In this document: piece by piece, positions 14,988 through 24,336 of the stretch
Numbering within the stretch: position 1 is the first letter of the stretch
Layout of the letters: the number at the start of each line of letters is the position of its first letter
Program-made: the position numbers and the translations under genes
Assembly (NCBI RefSeq): GCF_003816055.1
Contig: NZ_CP033906.1
Span: forward strand, 868,001 to 932,000
Length of the DNA stretch: 64,000 bases
Origin: Bacillus sp. FJAT-42376
GTDB lineage: Bacteria > Bacillota > Bacilli > Bacillales > Bacillaceae
Direction: 5' to 3'
The notes under the pieces: generated by a model
Database searches by the model: none
Told to the model about the DNA's origin: nothing
Seen by the model: only the letters and a program-made list of their open reading frames with translations

Positions 14988-17055
14988 AGTGTTTATACTC
15001 TCCTTCCTCGCGTGGAATGTAAGGAGCTTCGTGCAGCTTGACATCTTGCTTTTTAAAGACGCGGATCCACATTCTCACAGCGGAGATAAGGACGGCGATG
15101 ACGACGAGCATGAAGACCGCACACAGGGCTGCATCGACATAGTCGTTTACGATAATCTGGTTCATTTGAGTTTGATTAGCCGCCGGAGCGAGCACCTCTC
15201 CGCTGTTTCTTGCATCGCTGAATACCTTGGCATGAGCAAGGAAGCCGATTTTAGGATTGCTGTGGAAAAGCTTTTGCCAGCCTGCGGTCATCGTGACAAT
15301 CAAAATCCATGTAGTCGGAAGAAGCGTGACCCACACATATGCTTTTTTCCCCATCTTAAAGAGGATGGTCGTTCCAAGAAGCAGGGCAATTCCGGCGAGC
15401 ATTTGATTGGCGATCCCAAATAGAGGCCATAACGTATTGATGCCGCCAAGCGGATCGATGACTCCCTGGTAGAGGAAATAGCCCCATCCCAATACACAGA
15501 TGGCCGTCGCAAGAATATTAGCCGGCAAATAGTCTGTTCTGGCAAGAGGTTTATACACTTGTCCGAGCAGATCCTGAATCATAAAACGTCCGACACGGGT
15601 CCCGGCGTCAATCGTTGTCAGGATAAACAGGGCTTCAAAGAGGATGGCAAAATGGTACCAGAAAGCCATAAGCGCTTTTCCGCCGAGAAAGCTTGAGAAG
15701 ATGACAGACATTCCAATTGCAAGCGTAGGCGCTCCGCCCGTTCTCGACTGGATTGTTTCTTCTCCTACATCTTTTGCAAGTGTGGTTAAATCATCCGGGG
15801 TAATGGTGAATCCCCAGTTGGATACAGCGGCAGCGGCTGAAACCGCATCTGTGCCGATCACAGCGGGCGGGCTATTAATGGCAAAATAGATCCCCGGGGT
15901 AAGCACACAGGCAGCAATCAGAGCCATAACAGCGACGAAGGACTCTGTCAGCATCGCCCCATAGCCAATGGGTCTTGCGTGGCTTTCCCTTTCAATCATT
16001 TTTGGAGTCGTACCGGAGGAAACGAGCGCATGGAATCCGGAAACAGATCCGCAGGCGATGGTAATGAATAAAAACGGAAACAGATTTCCGGCAAAAACGG
16101 GACCTGTCCCATCAATAAATTGAGTAGCAGCGGGCATCTGAAGGTCCGGCGCAACGACTAAAATCCCAATGGCGAGACCGGCAATGGTTCCGACTTTTAA
16201 AAAAGTGCTCAAATAATCACGTGGAGCAAGAAGAAGCCATACCGGTATAACGGAGGCAATAAAACCGTACGCAATCATGAGAATGGCAATGGTTTCTCCA
16301 TTAAATGTGAACATTGCGGCAAGAGCTGGATTCAAAGAAACATACTGTCCGAGCATAATCGAGCCGATCAGCAGCACACCGCCGATAACCGACCCTTCTC
16401 CGACACGGCCTGGCCTGATGTAGCGCATATAGATCCCCATGAAAATGGCAATCGGAATGGTGGCCGCAATGGTAAACATGCCCCACGGACTTCCAATAAG
16501 CGCTTTTACAACAACGAGCGCCAGAACGGCAAGAAGGATAATCATAATGCCGAGGATACCGATCATCGCGATGATCCCGGTGACCGGTCCGATTTCTTCT
16601 TTAATCATTTCTCCAAGCGATTTGCCTTTTCTTCTCATAGACCCAAACAGAATAATAAAATCCTGAACGGCTCCGGCAAGTACAACGCCTGCTACAATCC
16701 AGATTGTACCGGGAAGGTACCCCATTTGAGCCGCCAGAATAGGGCCGACGAGCGGACCCGCTCCGGCAATGGCGGCAAAGTGATGTCCGAACAGCACCCA
16801 CTTGTTTGTCGGAACATAATCTTTCCCGTCATTCTGTGTCTCGGCGGGTGTCTTGCGGTTATCATCCAGTTCAAATACCTTTCTTGCAATAAAACGGCTA
16901 TAAAAGCGGTAAGCGATGGCGTATACACTAAGGGCGGCGACGAGGAGCCAGATGGCGTTTATGGATTCCCCGCGGTTTAAAGCGAGGACTCCGAAGCCTG
17001 CTGCCCCCGCTGCTGAGATGAGCCCCCAGATCAAAATGGACCGAATAGCTTTCAT
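14980..17055 (-). CDS. cstA: Carbon starvation protein A (pyruvate/peptide transporter family)
   Basis: A 691-residue polytopic protein of the CstA/BtsT family, with the conserved block KWVLFGHHFAAIAGAGPLVG followed by GPILAAQMGYLPG and many further membrane helices. E. coli members take up pyruvate, and older work links CstA to peptide use under carbon starvation. The start at 17055 is preferred: GGGGTG lies 9 bp upstream, whereas the GTG at 17067 overlaps that box. The downstream ybdD gene overlaps its end, and the lipase gene lies upstream in the same direction with its own leader. Confidence 0.92.
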   Translation of the reverse strand: MKAIRSILIWGLISAAGAAGFGVLALNRGESINAIWLLVAALSVYAIAYRFYSRFIARKVFELDDNRKTPAETQNDGKDYVPTNKWVLFGHHFAAIAGAGPLVGPILAAQMGYLPGTIWIVAGVVLAGAVQDFIILFGSMRRKGKSLGEMIKEEIGPVTGIIAMIGILGIMIILLAVLALVVVKALIGSPWGMFTIAATIPIAIFMGIYMRYIRPGRVGEGSVIGGVLLIGSIMLGQYVSLNPALAAMFTFNGETIAILMIAYGFIASVIPVWLLLAPRDYLSTFLKVGTIAGLAIGILVVAPDLQMPAATQFIDGTGPVFAGNLFPFLFITIACGSVSGFHALVSSGTTPKMIERESHARPIGYGAMLTESFVAVMALIAACVLTPGIYFAINSPPAVIGTDAVSAAAAVSNWGFTITPDDLTTLAKDVGEETIQSRTGGAPTLAIGMSVIFSSFLGGKALMAFWYHFAILFEALFILTTIDAGTRVGRFMIQDLLGQVYKPLARTDYLPANILATAICVLGWGYFLYQGVIDPLGGINTLWPLFGIANQMLAGIALLLGTTILFKMGKKAYVWVTLLPTTWILIVTMTAGWQKLFHSNPKIGFLAHAKVFSDARNSGEVLAPAANQTQMNQIIVNDYVDAALCAVFMLVVIAVLISAVRMWIRVFKKQDVKLHEAPYIPREEGEYKHYA

Positions 17056-17159
17056 ATGTACATTCACCCCTTTGTTTTGTATAAGGGTAATTGTATTATA
17101 CTATTCTGAAAATTTAAATAAATATTTAGATTTATTGGAATGAAATCTGCCAGACTGCT

Positions 17160-17912
17160 TTACATGTAAATCAGTCTGGTTAGTCCTTCAATTCCGATAA
17201 AATAGGTGTCTGGCATATGATTGCCGGCTAAAGAGCCTGTTTCAATCGTAAAGGTATAGGGCGTGTCAACATGCTGGTAAAAGTATTTCAGCTTACTCAT
17301 TGGATTATAGACGAAAAAAGGAGGAAGCTTTGGCACCAGATCGGCCGTGTTGACAAAACGGATGCTGTTTGGAACGAGGCGGTCAAAAAGAGCCGCGAAC
17401 CGTCCATCTCCCGTTCTTGGAGCCCCATAGTTATACATGACAATTGACCGGAATCCTGCGTTTGCGGCAGCATCGGCTGCGTGAAGAACGGCTAGTGCCC
17501 CGCCGAGACTGTGCCCTGTAATAAATAGATTTTTCTCTTTGGAAAGGGAAGAATACGTCTGGAAAATCTCGTCCCGGCACTTGGAATAGATGGATTGAAA
17601 CCCTTGATGCACGAGGCCGCTGTTTTGGATATATGGATAGGGGGTCTGGCGGATGGTGGCATCGGCAATCCAGTCTGCGTCCGATTGTGTGCCCCTGAAT
17701 GCAATGACCACTGCATCTTCTGATTCAAGGATAAATCCGAACCATTCCATCACACCGTTTGCACTCGATTTGAAAGCTTTGACCAGCTTAAAACCCGGAA
17801 CAGGGTCAACCGGCCCGTTGCTTAAAAACTGGCGGTATGAATATACACACATATGAAGGAGGAACTCAGAAAGTTCCTTATTGTAAAAAGGCTTCTGTCT
17901 CTGCCGGTACAT
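17160..17912 (-). CDS. Class 3 lipase-like alpha/beta hydrolase
   Basis: A 250-residue protein of the Lipase_3 type. The nucleophile elbow is GHSLGGAL, the strand before it is NLFITGHS, the oxyanion region is VVIAFRGTQ, and an Asp lies in NTADLVPKLPP with a late His in GNHMPD completing a plausible triad. No signal peptide is present, so it is probably cytoplasmic. The start at 17912 has GGAGTGAT at 9 bp; an ATG at 17933 lacks a site. The lipid substrate is unknown. Confidence 0.85.
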   Translation of the reverse strand: MYRQRQKPFYNKELSEFLLHMCVYSYRQFLSNGPVDPVPGFKLVKAFKSSANGVMEWFGFILESEDAVVIAFRGTQSDADWIADATIRQTPYPYIQNSGLVHQGFQSIYSKCRDEIFQTYSSLSKEKNLFITGHSLGGALAVLHAADAAANAGFRSIVMYNYGAPRTGDGRFAALFDRLVPNSIRFVNTADLVPKLPPFFVYNPMSKLKYFYQHVDTPYTFTIETGSLAGNHMPDTYFIGIEGLTRLIYM

Positions 17913-18069
17913 ATTCGCATCACTCCGCAGCATGAGGCTTATGTATTACCATACGCGGAATGACGGGAGGGGTGCATGTATGAGGGGATGCTAAAAAATC
18001 CCAACTGAAAAAGAGGTGAAAGGGAAGGGGCTGTCGTATTTACTTTAAAAAAACCTGAGGGGTAATGAA

Positions 18070-19338
18070 ATGATCGTAGAAAAATTGCTTCTTCACGTTC
18101 TGATTGTCCTTGCTCCGATCCTTGTTCACAGTTTGTTTATCTCCCACCGGCCTATTCCAATCGGACGTCCGTCTTACCTGATTGGCGCGGTGTACGGCAT
18201 CACGGCTACGATTTGCATGGTGTTTGCCTATAAAATTTTTGGTTTGTACTGGGACCTGCGCTATGTGCCTCTGCTGCTTGCTGTCCTTTACGGAGGGGTG
18301 CGGGGAGGAATGACGGCACTCGGTATAATCCTCGTGACCCGCTTTTTCCTGGGGGGAGATGCCATCATTTATGGCATGACAGCAGTCCTTCTTTCGGCAT
18401 TCAGCATATTTCTTATAGCAGCCAGGTTCAGGCGCTCTGAAACAAAGGGAAAGAAGACGGGCTGGGTGTTCTTTGCGGCAGTATGGCCGGTGCTGTTCCA
18501 GTTTTCTGTGCTCTCCCTCTATCTTCATTTCCATACAGATAATCCGGTGCTTCAAAGGAAAATGATTTATGTCTTGGCGGCCTTTGGATTGATTCAAATC
18601 GCGGCTTCCGTATTTGCGGCTCTTCTTCACGAGGCAAGCCTGGAACGGTCCCGGCTGCAGGAAGAGGTGTTCCGGTCAGAAAAACTGAATACCCTTGGAG
18701 AAATGGCTGCCTCCATTGCCCATGAAGTAAGAAATCCGCTCACCGTTGTGAAGGGATTTTTGCAGCTCATGCAGGCGGATCACCCAAAAACACAATTCCC
18801 CTATATCCCCCTTGTTTTAAGTGAACTGGAGCGTGCGGAATCCATCATCAGCGAGTATTTGAACTTTGCCAAACCGCAGCTTGAGAAACTGGAACAGTTT
18901 GAGCTTGGGGGATTTTTGGAAGATGTTGTCCAGCTGCTGAATCCGCTCGCAACAAAAGACGGTGTCCACTTAACCTGCCAGACAGAGGCGGAAATCCTTC
19001 TTGAAACAGACCGGAACCAGCTTTGCCAGGCAATGATCAATCTTATCAAAAATGCCATTGAAGCGACACCTGAGGGCGGGAATGTCCATGTATCAATGAT
19101 TGCCTTCGGCAGGGAGGCAGAAATTAAAATTGCCGATACAGGCTCAGGAATGACGAAGGAGCAGCTCGCTAAAATCGGAAGTCTCTACTACACAACAAAA
19201 GAAAAAGGGACAGGTCTTGGAACGATGGTTTCTCTCGGGATTATTGATGCGATGGGAGGAAAGACGGTGTACTCAAGCCTGCCGGGAAAGGGAACAGAAG
19301 TCAGAATTTCTCTGAAGGCGAAGGGTTACTTGGAATAA
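18070..19338 (+). CDS. kinB: KinB-like sporulation sensor histidine kinase
   Basis: A 422-residue kinase with six membrane segments (about 5-195) forming a 5TM-LYT-type sensor, a HisKA domain with phospho-acceptor motif IAHEVRNPLTVVKGF, and a HATPase domain (N box NLIKNAIEA, G boxes DTGSGM and GTGLG). Length and membrane layout match Bacillus KinB, which feeds the Spo0A phosphorelay. The partner gene kapB is not adjacent, so the orthology call is moderate. It is divergent from the lipase gene and ends at the shared terminator at 19484. Confidence 0.75.
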   Translation: MIVEKLLLHVLIVLAPILVHSLFISHRPIPIGRPSYLIGAVYGITATICMVFAYKIFGLYWDLRYVPLLLAVLYGGVRGGMTALGIILVTRFFLGGDAIIYGMTAVLLSAFSIFLIAARFRRSETKGKKTGWVFFAAVWPVLFQFSVLSLYLHFHTDNPVLQRKMIYVLAAFGLIQIAASVFAALLHEASLERSRLQEEVFRSEKLNTLGEMAASIAHEVRNPLTVVKGFLQLMQADHPKTQFPYIPLVLSELERAESIISEYLNFAKPQLEKLEQFELGGFLEDVVQLLNPLATKDGVHLTCQTEAEILLETDRNQLCQAMINLIKNAIEATPEGGNVHVSMIAFGREAEIKIADTGSGMTKEQLAKIGSLYYTTKEKGTGLGTMVSLGIIDAMGGKTVYSSLPGKGTEVRISLKAKGYLE

Positions 19339-19483
19339 GTGGGGAAAAAGTGCGGGTGTTCCAGTAAGTCTGTTTTTAAAGCTTCCCCCTTTGGCTGTAT
19401 CTGCAGCATGCTGCTTCGCTTTTCCTGGGCGGTCGGTGCTCGCCGCCTAACCCATTCCTTTAGATCGACCCATTTTTACAAAG
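19339..19483. other. Short GC-rich intergenic stretch
   Basis: This stretch between the kinase and the terminator has a GGGCGGTCGGTGCTCGCCGCC segment-like core that recalls the dispersed repeats elsewhere in the window, but the order of blocks does not match. No gene is seen. Confidence 0.3.
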
Positions 19484-19514
19484 AAAACCCCCGGTATGCT
19501 GACCGGGGGTTTTC
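19484..19514. terminator. Bidirectional terminator between kinB-like and LysM/3D genes
   Basis: AAAACCCCCGG and CCGGGGGTTTT flank a short loop; A and T runs allow use from both converging genes. Confidence 0.9.
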
Positions 19515-19548
19515 ACTTCGATTATTTTCTTTGAAGCAGGTGCGCTAT

Positions 19549-20103
19549 TTATTTTTTATAAACTTTAATCGTTACTTTTTTTGATCCCCACTTAAGGGCT
19601 GTGCTTTTGGAGGCGAAGAAAACATCGATTTTTCCGCGTTTGATGGCGCTGCCCTTGTCAGCAGCAATCGCTGTGCCGTACCCTGGCACATATACTTTTG
19701 AACCTAGCGGAATGACTCTTGGGTCAACAGAAATGACTTTTGCCCCGGGATTCTTTTTTAAGTTAATGCCTGTCGCTGTAATTCCGCTGCATCCTCTGCA
19801 GCTCGCTGTATAGGCAGTGGCTGTGACAGTGTAGGTTTTATATGCCCCTTGTGGAGCGGCTGCTTTAGCAGGTGCTTTTTTCTTGGAGGTAGACGGTGAA
19901 ATGGTCAACTTTTGATTTGCTTTAATAACGTCTGTTTTCAATTTGTTCCAGGATTTGATCTGGTTCACAGTAACTTTATGCTTCTGAGCAATTTTCCATA
20001 GAGTATCCCCGGATTTAACTGTGTATGTAGCTGCGAAGGCATTGGCTGAGAATCCAAACGACAAGAACAAAACTGCACTGACTGTCAAAATAAACTTCTT
20101 CAA
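19549..20103 (-). CDS. Secreted LysM + 3D-domain cell wall protein (YocH-like)
   Basis: A 184-residue protein: signal peptide ending near NAFAA, one LysM domain (ATYTVKSGDTLWKIAQKHKV, about 25-68), a Lys/Ala linker, and a 3D domain (about 90-180) with the Asp-containing segments ISVDPRVIPLGSKVY, AADKGSAIKRG and KIDVFF. The 3D domain is related to lytic transglycosylase MltA and YocH/EtgA-type muramidases, so a peptidoglycan hydrolase role is likely. B. subtilis YocH has two LysM domains; this form has one. Upstream sequence has no clear WalR box. Confidence 0.85.
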   Translation of the reverse strand: MKKFILTVSAVLFLSFGFSANAFAATYTVKSGDTLWKIAQKHKVTVNQIKSWNKLKTDVIKANQKLTISPSTSKKKAPAKAAAPQGAYKTYTVTATAYTASCRGCSGITATGINLKKNPGAKVISVDPRVIPLGSKVYVPGYGTAIAADKGSAIKRGKIDVFFASKSTALKWGSKKVTIKVYKK

Positions 20104-20519
20104 AAGTCCTAGTCCCCTTTATGTATATGATGGCTAATATTACTAGATTAATATGACAGATCTGTTTCAAACAGTTTCTATTTATGTTACAAAAACATTT
20201 CATTTAGTAATAATAGGTTTAAAAAAGATGTAATTTATCCCTTCTTGTTGCCCATCATGAAGGGATTGAAAGAGGATTCAGAAAAAAGATTATGCTGTAA
20301 AAGGAATTTGTTAACATACGATAGCATTAAGAAAACATGACTTTAGGAGGAGGGAGAGAGGGTTTGAAAAAGATGATGAGAATAATAGACTACAGCCTTG
20401 TTAAGAAATGAATAGATGGTGGAAAATTTCCTGATGAATGAAGGAGGTTTTAAGGAGGTCTTGTCAAATAACAGTAAATAATGCGAATAAGATAAAGGGA
20501 TAGCGTGTTGGGATATAGA
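20104..20519. other. Intergenic region without a supported gene
   Basis: AT-rich sequence carrying the leader of the LysM/3D gene on the minus strand. On the plus strand there are two AGGAGG-like boxes (about 20345 and 20453), each followed only by frames under 20 codons. These look like debris next to the broken acetyltransferase at 20520. Confidence 0.4.
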
Positions 20520-20907
20520 ATGATCGAACAATTTAGCGGAGAGCAATTAAACGAATTGCATCAGCTGTTCCCAAAAAGAATGGCGGACTGAAAAACGGAA
20601 TGCAAAGAAATTCACCCGGACATTCGTCAACTCAGAGTGCAAATTCCTGCTGCTTACCTATTGTTTTGAAGTGCTGCAGCTTTTAAGGGTGCAGATAAAA
20701 ACCGATGAACGGAACGTAACGTCGCAAAGAGCGATTGAAAGGCTTGGGGCGGTTAAGGAAGGGGTGCTTCGGAATGAGAGGATTCTTGAGAACGGGTATG
20801 TCCGGAACGCCGTGCTGTATTCCATCATTAGTGAGGAATGGCCGTCTGTGAAGCAAGGATTGCTTGAAAGAGCTTTGTCATTCAATAAAAAAACAGCCCC
20901 CTTGTAA
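20520..20907 (+). pseudogene. Acetyltransferase (GNAT) remnant, frameshifted and internally deleted
   Basis: ATG 20520 begins a typical GNAT opening (IEQFSGEQLNELHQLF), which stops after 23 codons. One base shifted, the frame continues with QKEWRTEK, and from 20640 onward reads as the C-terminal half of a RimJ/RimL-type acetyltransferase (VQIKTDERNVTSQRAIERLG, then GAVKEGVLRNERILENGY). The central acetyl-CoA-binding portion is missing, so two gene pieces are joined. It is not expected to be functional. Confidence 0.7.
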
Positions 20908-20918
20908 GGGAGCCGCTA
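20884..20918 (-). terminator. Terminator of the YoxD-like gene
   Basis: On the minus strand GGCTCCCTT pairs with AAGGGGGCT (one G-U pair) around a three-base loop, followed by seven T residues. Confidence 0.7.
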
Positions 20919-20928
20919 TAGCTGCGTT

Positions 20929-21648
20929 TTAAGGATTCGTTGACCACAGGCCAGCCGATTTAATAAACGTCCGTTTGTTTAACTTGAGCTGAGCCACCAT
21001 GAATTCAGCGATGTCTTCCGCCTGCATGACGGAATCGGGGTTTCCGTCCGTCAGCTTGTTTTCAATAGCTAAATCCGTCGCCACGGTGCTCGGGGTAAGG
21101 GCGGATACCCTTATATTATGCTTGCGGACCTCCATGGCAAGAGATTCTGTCAGTCCGAGCAGTCCGAATTTGGAGGCGCTGTAAGCACTTGTTACAGGCG
21201 CACCTTTTTGGCCGGCTGTGGAGGAGACGTTAATAATGTCGCCTGCTTTTCGTTCCACCATTCCGGGAAGCACAGCATGGGTCACGTAGTAAGCTCCCAT
21301 CAAATTCACTTGAATGATTTGCTCCCAGTCTGCCGGATCCAGCTCAAGGAAGCCGCCGAATTTAGCGATGCCTGCGTTATTGATGAGAATGTCCACGGAA
21401 CCGAGGCTTGATTCCAGTTCTGCGACAGCCTTTTTCACTTGCTCATGGTCTGCCACGTCTGCTGTTGCATAATAGGCTTTAACTCCCAGCGCTTCTGCTT
21501 CTTCCGCCACTTGTTTTACATGCTCCTCTGTTCTTGCAAGAAGTCCGACATTCACGCCTTCCTTCGCAAGATGAAGAGCGGCGGCACGGCCGATTCCGCG
21601 TCCTGCCCCTGTAATGAGCGCTGTTTTGCCTTGTAGCGATTCACCCAT
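20929..21648 (-). CDS. yoxD: SDR-family oxidoreductase (YoxD/FabG-like)
   Basis: A 239-residue classical short-chain dehydrogenase. The cofactor loop is [12 protein letters not shown] follows at about residue 90, the catalytic Ser is in NVSSTAG, and Tyr and Lys are in YSASKFG. ARTEEH after beta-2 suggests NADP preference. It resembles B. subtilis YoxD and FabG-type 3-oxoacyl reductases; the substrate is unknown. A strong GAGGAGG precedes the ATG. It is monocistronic with its own terminator. Confidence 0.85.
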   Translation of the reverse strand: MGESLQGKTALITGAGRGIGRAAALHLAKEGVNVGLLARTEEHVKQVAEEAEALGVKAYYATADVADHEQVKKAVAELESSLGSVDILINNAGIAKFGGFLELDPADWEQIIQVNLMGAYYVTHAVLPGMVERKAGDIINVSSTAGQKGAPVTSAYSASKFGLLGLTESLAMEVRKHNIRVSALTPSTVATDLAIENKLTDGNPDSVMQAEDIAEFMVAQLKLNKRTFIKSAGLWSTNP

Positions 21649-21722
21649 TCTAAAAACCTCCTCAAAATTTAGTCCATGTGTTAATCATAATGTCTGCCTG
21701 CTATCCGTTCAAAACATCTGCT

Positions 21723-22646
21723 TTACCTCACTGAATCATAGCCATGTTTCCGGCGCAGTCTCATACGCATATCTTCATAGGCTCCAGAGCCGAGAATCAC
21801 GCCTGAAATAATCAGAACGAGACCAATCAGGTGAGAGGCATGAACCGTTTCATTCAGGATCAGGACCGATCCTGCCAGCGCAAACAATGTATTCAGGTTC
21901 ATAAAGATCGCCGATTCCGCAGCACCAACACGGGCGATGGCAAAATTATAGGTCATATGTCCGATCGCTGTGGCAAATACGGCCGACAGGAAGAACGCTG
22001 TCCAGACTCTCGGACTTCCGTTTGCCAGCGAAGAAAGGCCATTTTTTTCAGTAATCAGGCTGATGATGAACAGCATGACGGAACCGAAAAGCAGCATATA
22101 ACCGGTAAGCAGCCGGGGATCAATGGTTTTACAGAACTTATTGATGATGACGAAGCTGCATGCCTGGGTCAGAATAGAGAAGAAAATGGAGATGTCTCCC
22201 GCATTCACAGCACTCATTCCGCCTCCGGCAAGGACCGTAAAGGATACACCGGCAAGCCCGAGGATAAATCCGGCCAGCCGGATGAAGGTCAGCCGTTTAT
22301 TCAGGAAAATAATCGATAAAACAGCGACAAGTATAGGACCGAGTCCCAAAATGAGGCCTCCGTTTGTGGAGCTTGTCAGTGAAAGGCCGACAGACAGAAA
22401 ATAATGGTGGGCGACCACGTTCAGCAGACCGCAGCACACAATCAGAACGGTTTCCCGAAAAGTCGGCAGCCGAAGCAATTTTAAAAAGGCAAGAATAATA
22501 AAAACACAAATACTGGCTGTGAAAATTCTCAGCGCTGTGATGGTTACGGGAGTAAATGTTCCAACGATGATCTTGAGCAGAGGAACATTAAACCCCCAGA
22601 GCATCATAATGCCGACGAGGATAAAATAAATGCGAGCGTTTTTCAC
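21723..22646 (-). CDS. EamA-family (DMT superfamily) transporter
   Basis: A 307-residue protein with ten membrane helices arranged as two EamA repeats, each with the usual Pro/Gly-rich helix (LWGFNVPLLKI and FATAIGHMTYNFAIA). Members export amino acids or other small metabolites; no substrate can be assigned. The start is GTG 22646 behind GAAGGGA. It is divergent from the SDR gene at 22757. Confidence 0.85.
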   Translation of the reverse strand: MKNARIYFILVGIMMLWGFNVPLLKIIVGTFTPVTITALRIFTASICVFIILAFLKLLRLPTFRETVLIVCCGLLNVVAHHYFLSVGLSLTSSTNGGLILGLGPILVAVLSIIFLNKRLTFIRLAGFILGLAGVSFTVLAGGGMSAVNAGDISIFFSILTQACSFVIINKFCKTIDPRLLTGYMLLFGSVMLFIISLITEKNGLSSLANGSPRVWTAFFLSAVFATAIGHMTYNFAIARVGAAESAIFMNLNTLFALAGSVLILNETVHASHLIGLVLIISGVILGSGAYEDMRMRLRRKHGYDSVR

Positions 22647-22756
22647 CGGGTTCCCTTCTTTCAGAAGTCTTCATGTATCAGAGTATCACACTGTTTTTTC
22701 CATCACAAAGAAAGTTCTGATTTTTTGCTGATATAATAAAAAAGGAGGCGATAAGA

Positions 22757-23512
22757 ATGAGACTAAAAGATCAGCTGGCGGTCGTAACCGGCGGTTCACG
22801 CGGGTTAGGTGCGGCGATATGCAGGGCGCTGGGCAGAGAAGGCGCCTTTGTTGCCGTCAACTATATGTACAATGAAGCAAAGGCGCAGGAAGTAGTGGAT
22901 GGGATTATTTCAAAAGGCGGCATGGCAGCTGCAATTCGGGCGGATGTGACAGACGAAGCAGCCGTTCTCGAATTGCTGCAAAAGGCTGAAGCGGTTTCCG
23001 GACGGAAGGTAAGCATCCTTGTCAACAATGCAACGGGTCCGCAGCCGGAACTTTCCATGGAAGAGCTTAATTGGAAGGACTATGAGGATCAGCTGAACTT
23101 TTTTGTGAAAGCTCCTTTTCTCCTGATGAAAGCCTGTCTGCCTTCCATGAAGGCGCAGAAAAAAGGATCGGTCATCAATATCGGAAGTGAGGTTGTGCAG
23201 ATGGGCAACGGCCACTTTTCCAATTATGTCACAGCCAAATCCGCAATGCTTGGCATGACGCGCTCATGGGCAAGTGAATTCGGGGAGCATGGGATCCGTG
23301 TCAATCTGCTTAACCCAGGGTTTATTCCTGTCGAGCGGCATGCAGATGTTTCGGGAGATGCCATTGAACAATACCGGTTGAGCATCCCGTTAAAAAGGAT
23401 GGGCGTGCCTGAGGATGCAGCCAATACGGCCGTGTATCTCGCTTCTGAGGAGTCTTCTTTTATCACCGGACAAAGTTTATCGGTGAACGGCGGGAATACA
23501 TACGGAATATAA
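22757..23512 (+). CDS. SDR-family oxidoreductase, 3-oxoacyl-reductase-like
   Basis: A 251-residue short-chain dehydrogenase with TGGSRGLG cofactor loop, NNATGP in place of NNAG, catalytic Ser in INIGSEV, and YVTAKSA for Tyr/Lys. The C terminus ends in ITGQSLSVNGG, the usual enoyl/3-oxoacyl reductase tail. ADVTD binds the adenine. AAAGGAGG lies 9 bp before the ATG. The function within lipid or secondary metabolism is not determined. Confidence 0.85.
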   Translation: MRLKDQLAVVTGGSRGLGAAICRALGREGAFVAVNYMYNEAKAQEVVDGIISKGGMAAAIRADVTDEAAVLELLQKAEAVSGRKVSILVNNATGPQPELSMEELNWKDYEDQLNFFVKAPFLLMKACLPSMKAQKKGSVINIGSEVVQMGNGHFSNYVTAKSAMLGMTRSWASEFGEHGIRVNLLNPGFIPVERHADVSGDAIEQYRLSIPLKRMGVPEDAANTAVYLASEESSFITGQSLSVNGGNTYGI

Positions 23513-23571
23513 AGCGATTTCACCTCGCGCGGGAGTCACAGCATGACCCATTAAACTATCTATGTAAAAAT

Positions 23572-23615
23572 CAAAACCCCCTGAATGCTCAAAACAAAGC
23601 GTTCAGGGGGTTTTG
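23572..23615. terminator. Bidirectional terminator
   Basis: AAAACCCCCTGAATGC and GCGTTCAGGGGGTTTT form a long stem between the converging SDR and nitroreductase genes. Confidence 0.9.
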
Positions 23616-23636
23616 AATTCAATCGTTTCTCTTTGC

Positions 23637-24287
23637 TTACTTATGAAATTTTACGCGTTCTTCAAGCGGCTTGTATTCCTTCGGTCCCGGAGGGGTTACC
23701 GGTTTTCCGAACGGCATTTGGGCAATCAGCTTCCAGCTGGCCGGAATATGCCATTCCCTTTGAATGTCTTCATCCGCAAGCGGGTTGTAATGCTGAAGGG
23801 AAGCGCCGAAGCCTTCAAGCTCAAGAGCTGTCCATACAACGTATTGAAGCATTCCGGAAGACTGCTGGGACCAGATCGGGAAGTTTTCGCGATATAAGGC
23901 GAATTGCTGCTGAAGAGATTCGACTACAGCTTGATCCTCAAAGAAAAGAACCGTTCCGTATCCGCTGCTGAATGAGTTCATTTTTTCCTCAGTCGGTCCG
24001 AATTGATCAGCCGGAACGATTTTACGGAGAGCGTCCGATGTGAAATTCCAGAGCTTTTCATGCTGCTCTCCAACTAAAATCACCACTCTTGCACTTTGGG
24101 AATTAAAGGCAGAGGGAGTATGTTTTACAGCATGCTCCACCACTTCTCTGATGCGTTCATCCGGAACAACGATGTCCTTGCTGATATCATAAAAGGAGCG
24201 TCTTTCTTCGATAGCTGTTTGAAAATCCTTCTTTCCCGTACTTCCTGCCTGTTCATTGCTCCCAAATACTTTATCGAAAAATCCCAT
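23637..24287 (-). CDS. Nitroreductase-family FMN oxidoreductase
   Basis: A 216-residue nitroreductase-fold protein with an N-terminal extension of about 20 residues. The family-typical RRSFYDIS (phosphate-binding Arg) opens the domain, followed by HTPSAFNSQSARVVIL and FGKPVTPPGP near the end. Relatives in Bacillus (MhqN, YfhC, YdgI) reduce nitro-aromatics or quinones. It follows catE in the same direction with about 50 bp between them, so it probably shares the quinone-responsive promoter at 25238-25271. GAGGAAAACAT precedes the ATG. Confidence 0.85.
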   Translation of the reverse strand: MGFFDKVFGSNEQAGSTGKKDFQTAIEERRSFYDISKDIVVPDERIREVVEHAVKHTPSAFNSQSARVVILVGEQHEKLWNFTSDALRKIVPADQFGPTEEKMNSFSSGYGTVLFFEDQAVVESLQQQFALYRENFPIWSQQSSGMLQYVVWTALELEGFGASLQHYNPLADEDIQREWHIPASWKLIAQMPFGKPVTPPGPKEYKPLEERVKFHK

Positions 24288-24336
24288 ATGTTTTCCTCTT
24301 TTCTGAATAGGTTTTTATAAACATAGCCTGCCCTTT

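Noticed and set aside
20104-20240. WalR box or c-di-AMP riboswitch before the YocH-like gene
   Set aside because: Only a loose TGTAAC-like half matches, and no conserved riboswitch core can be found.
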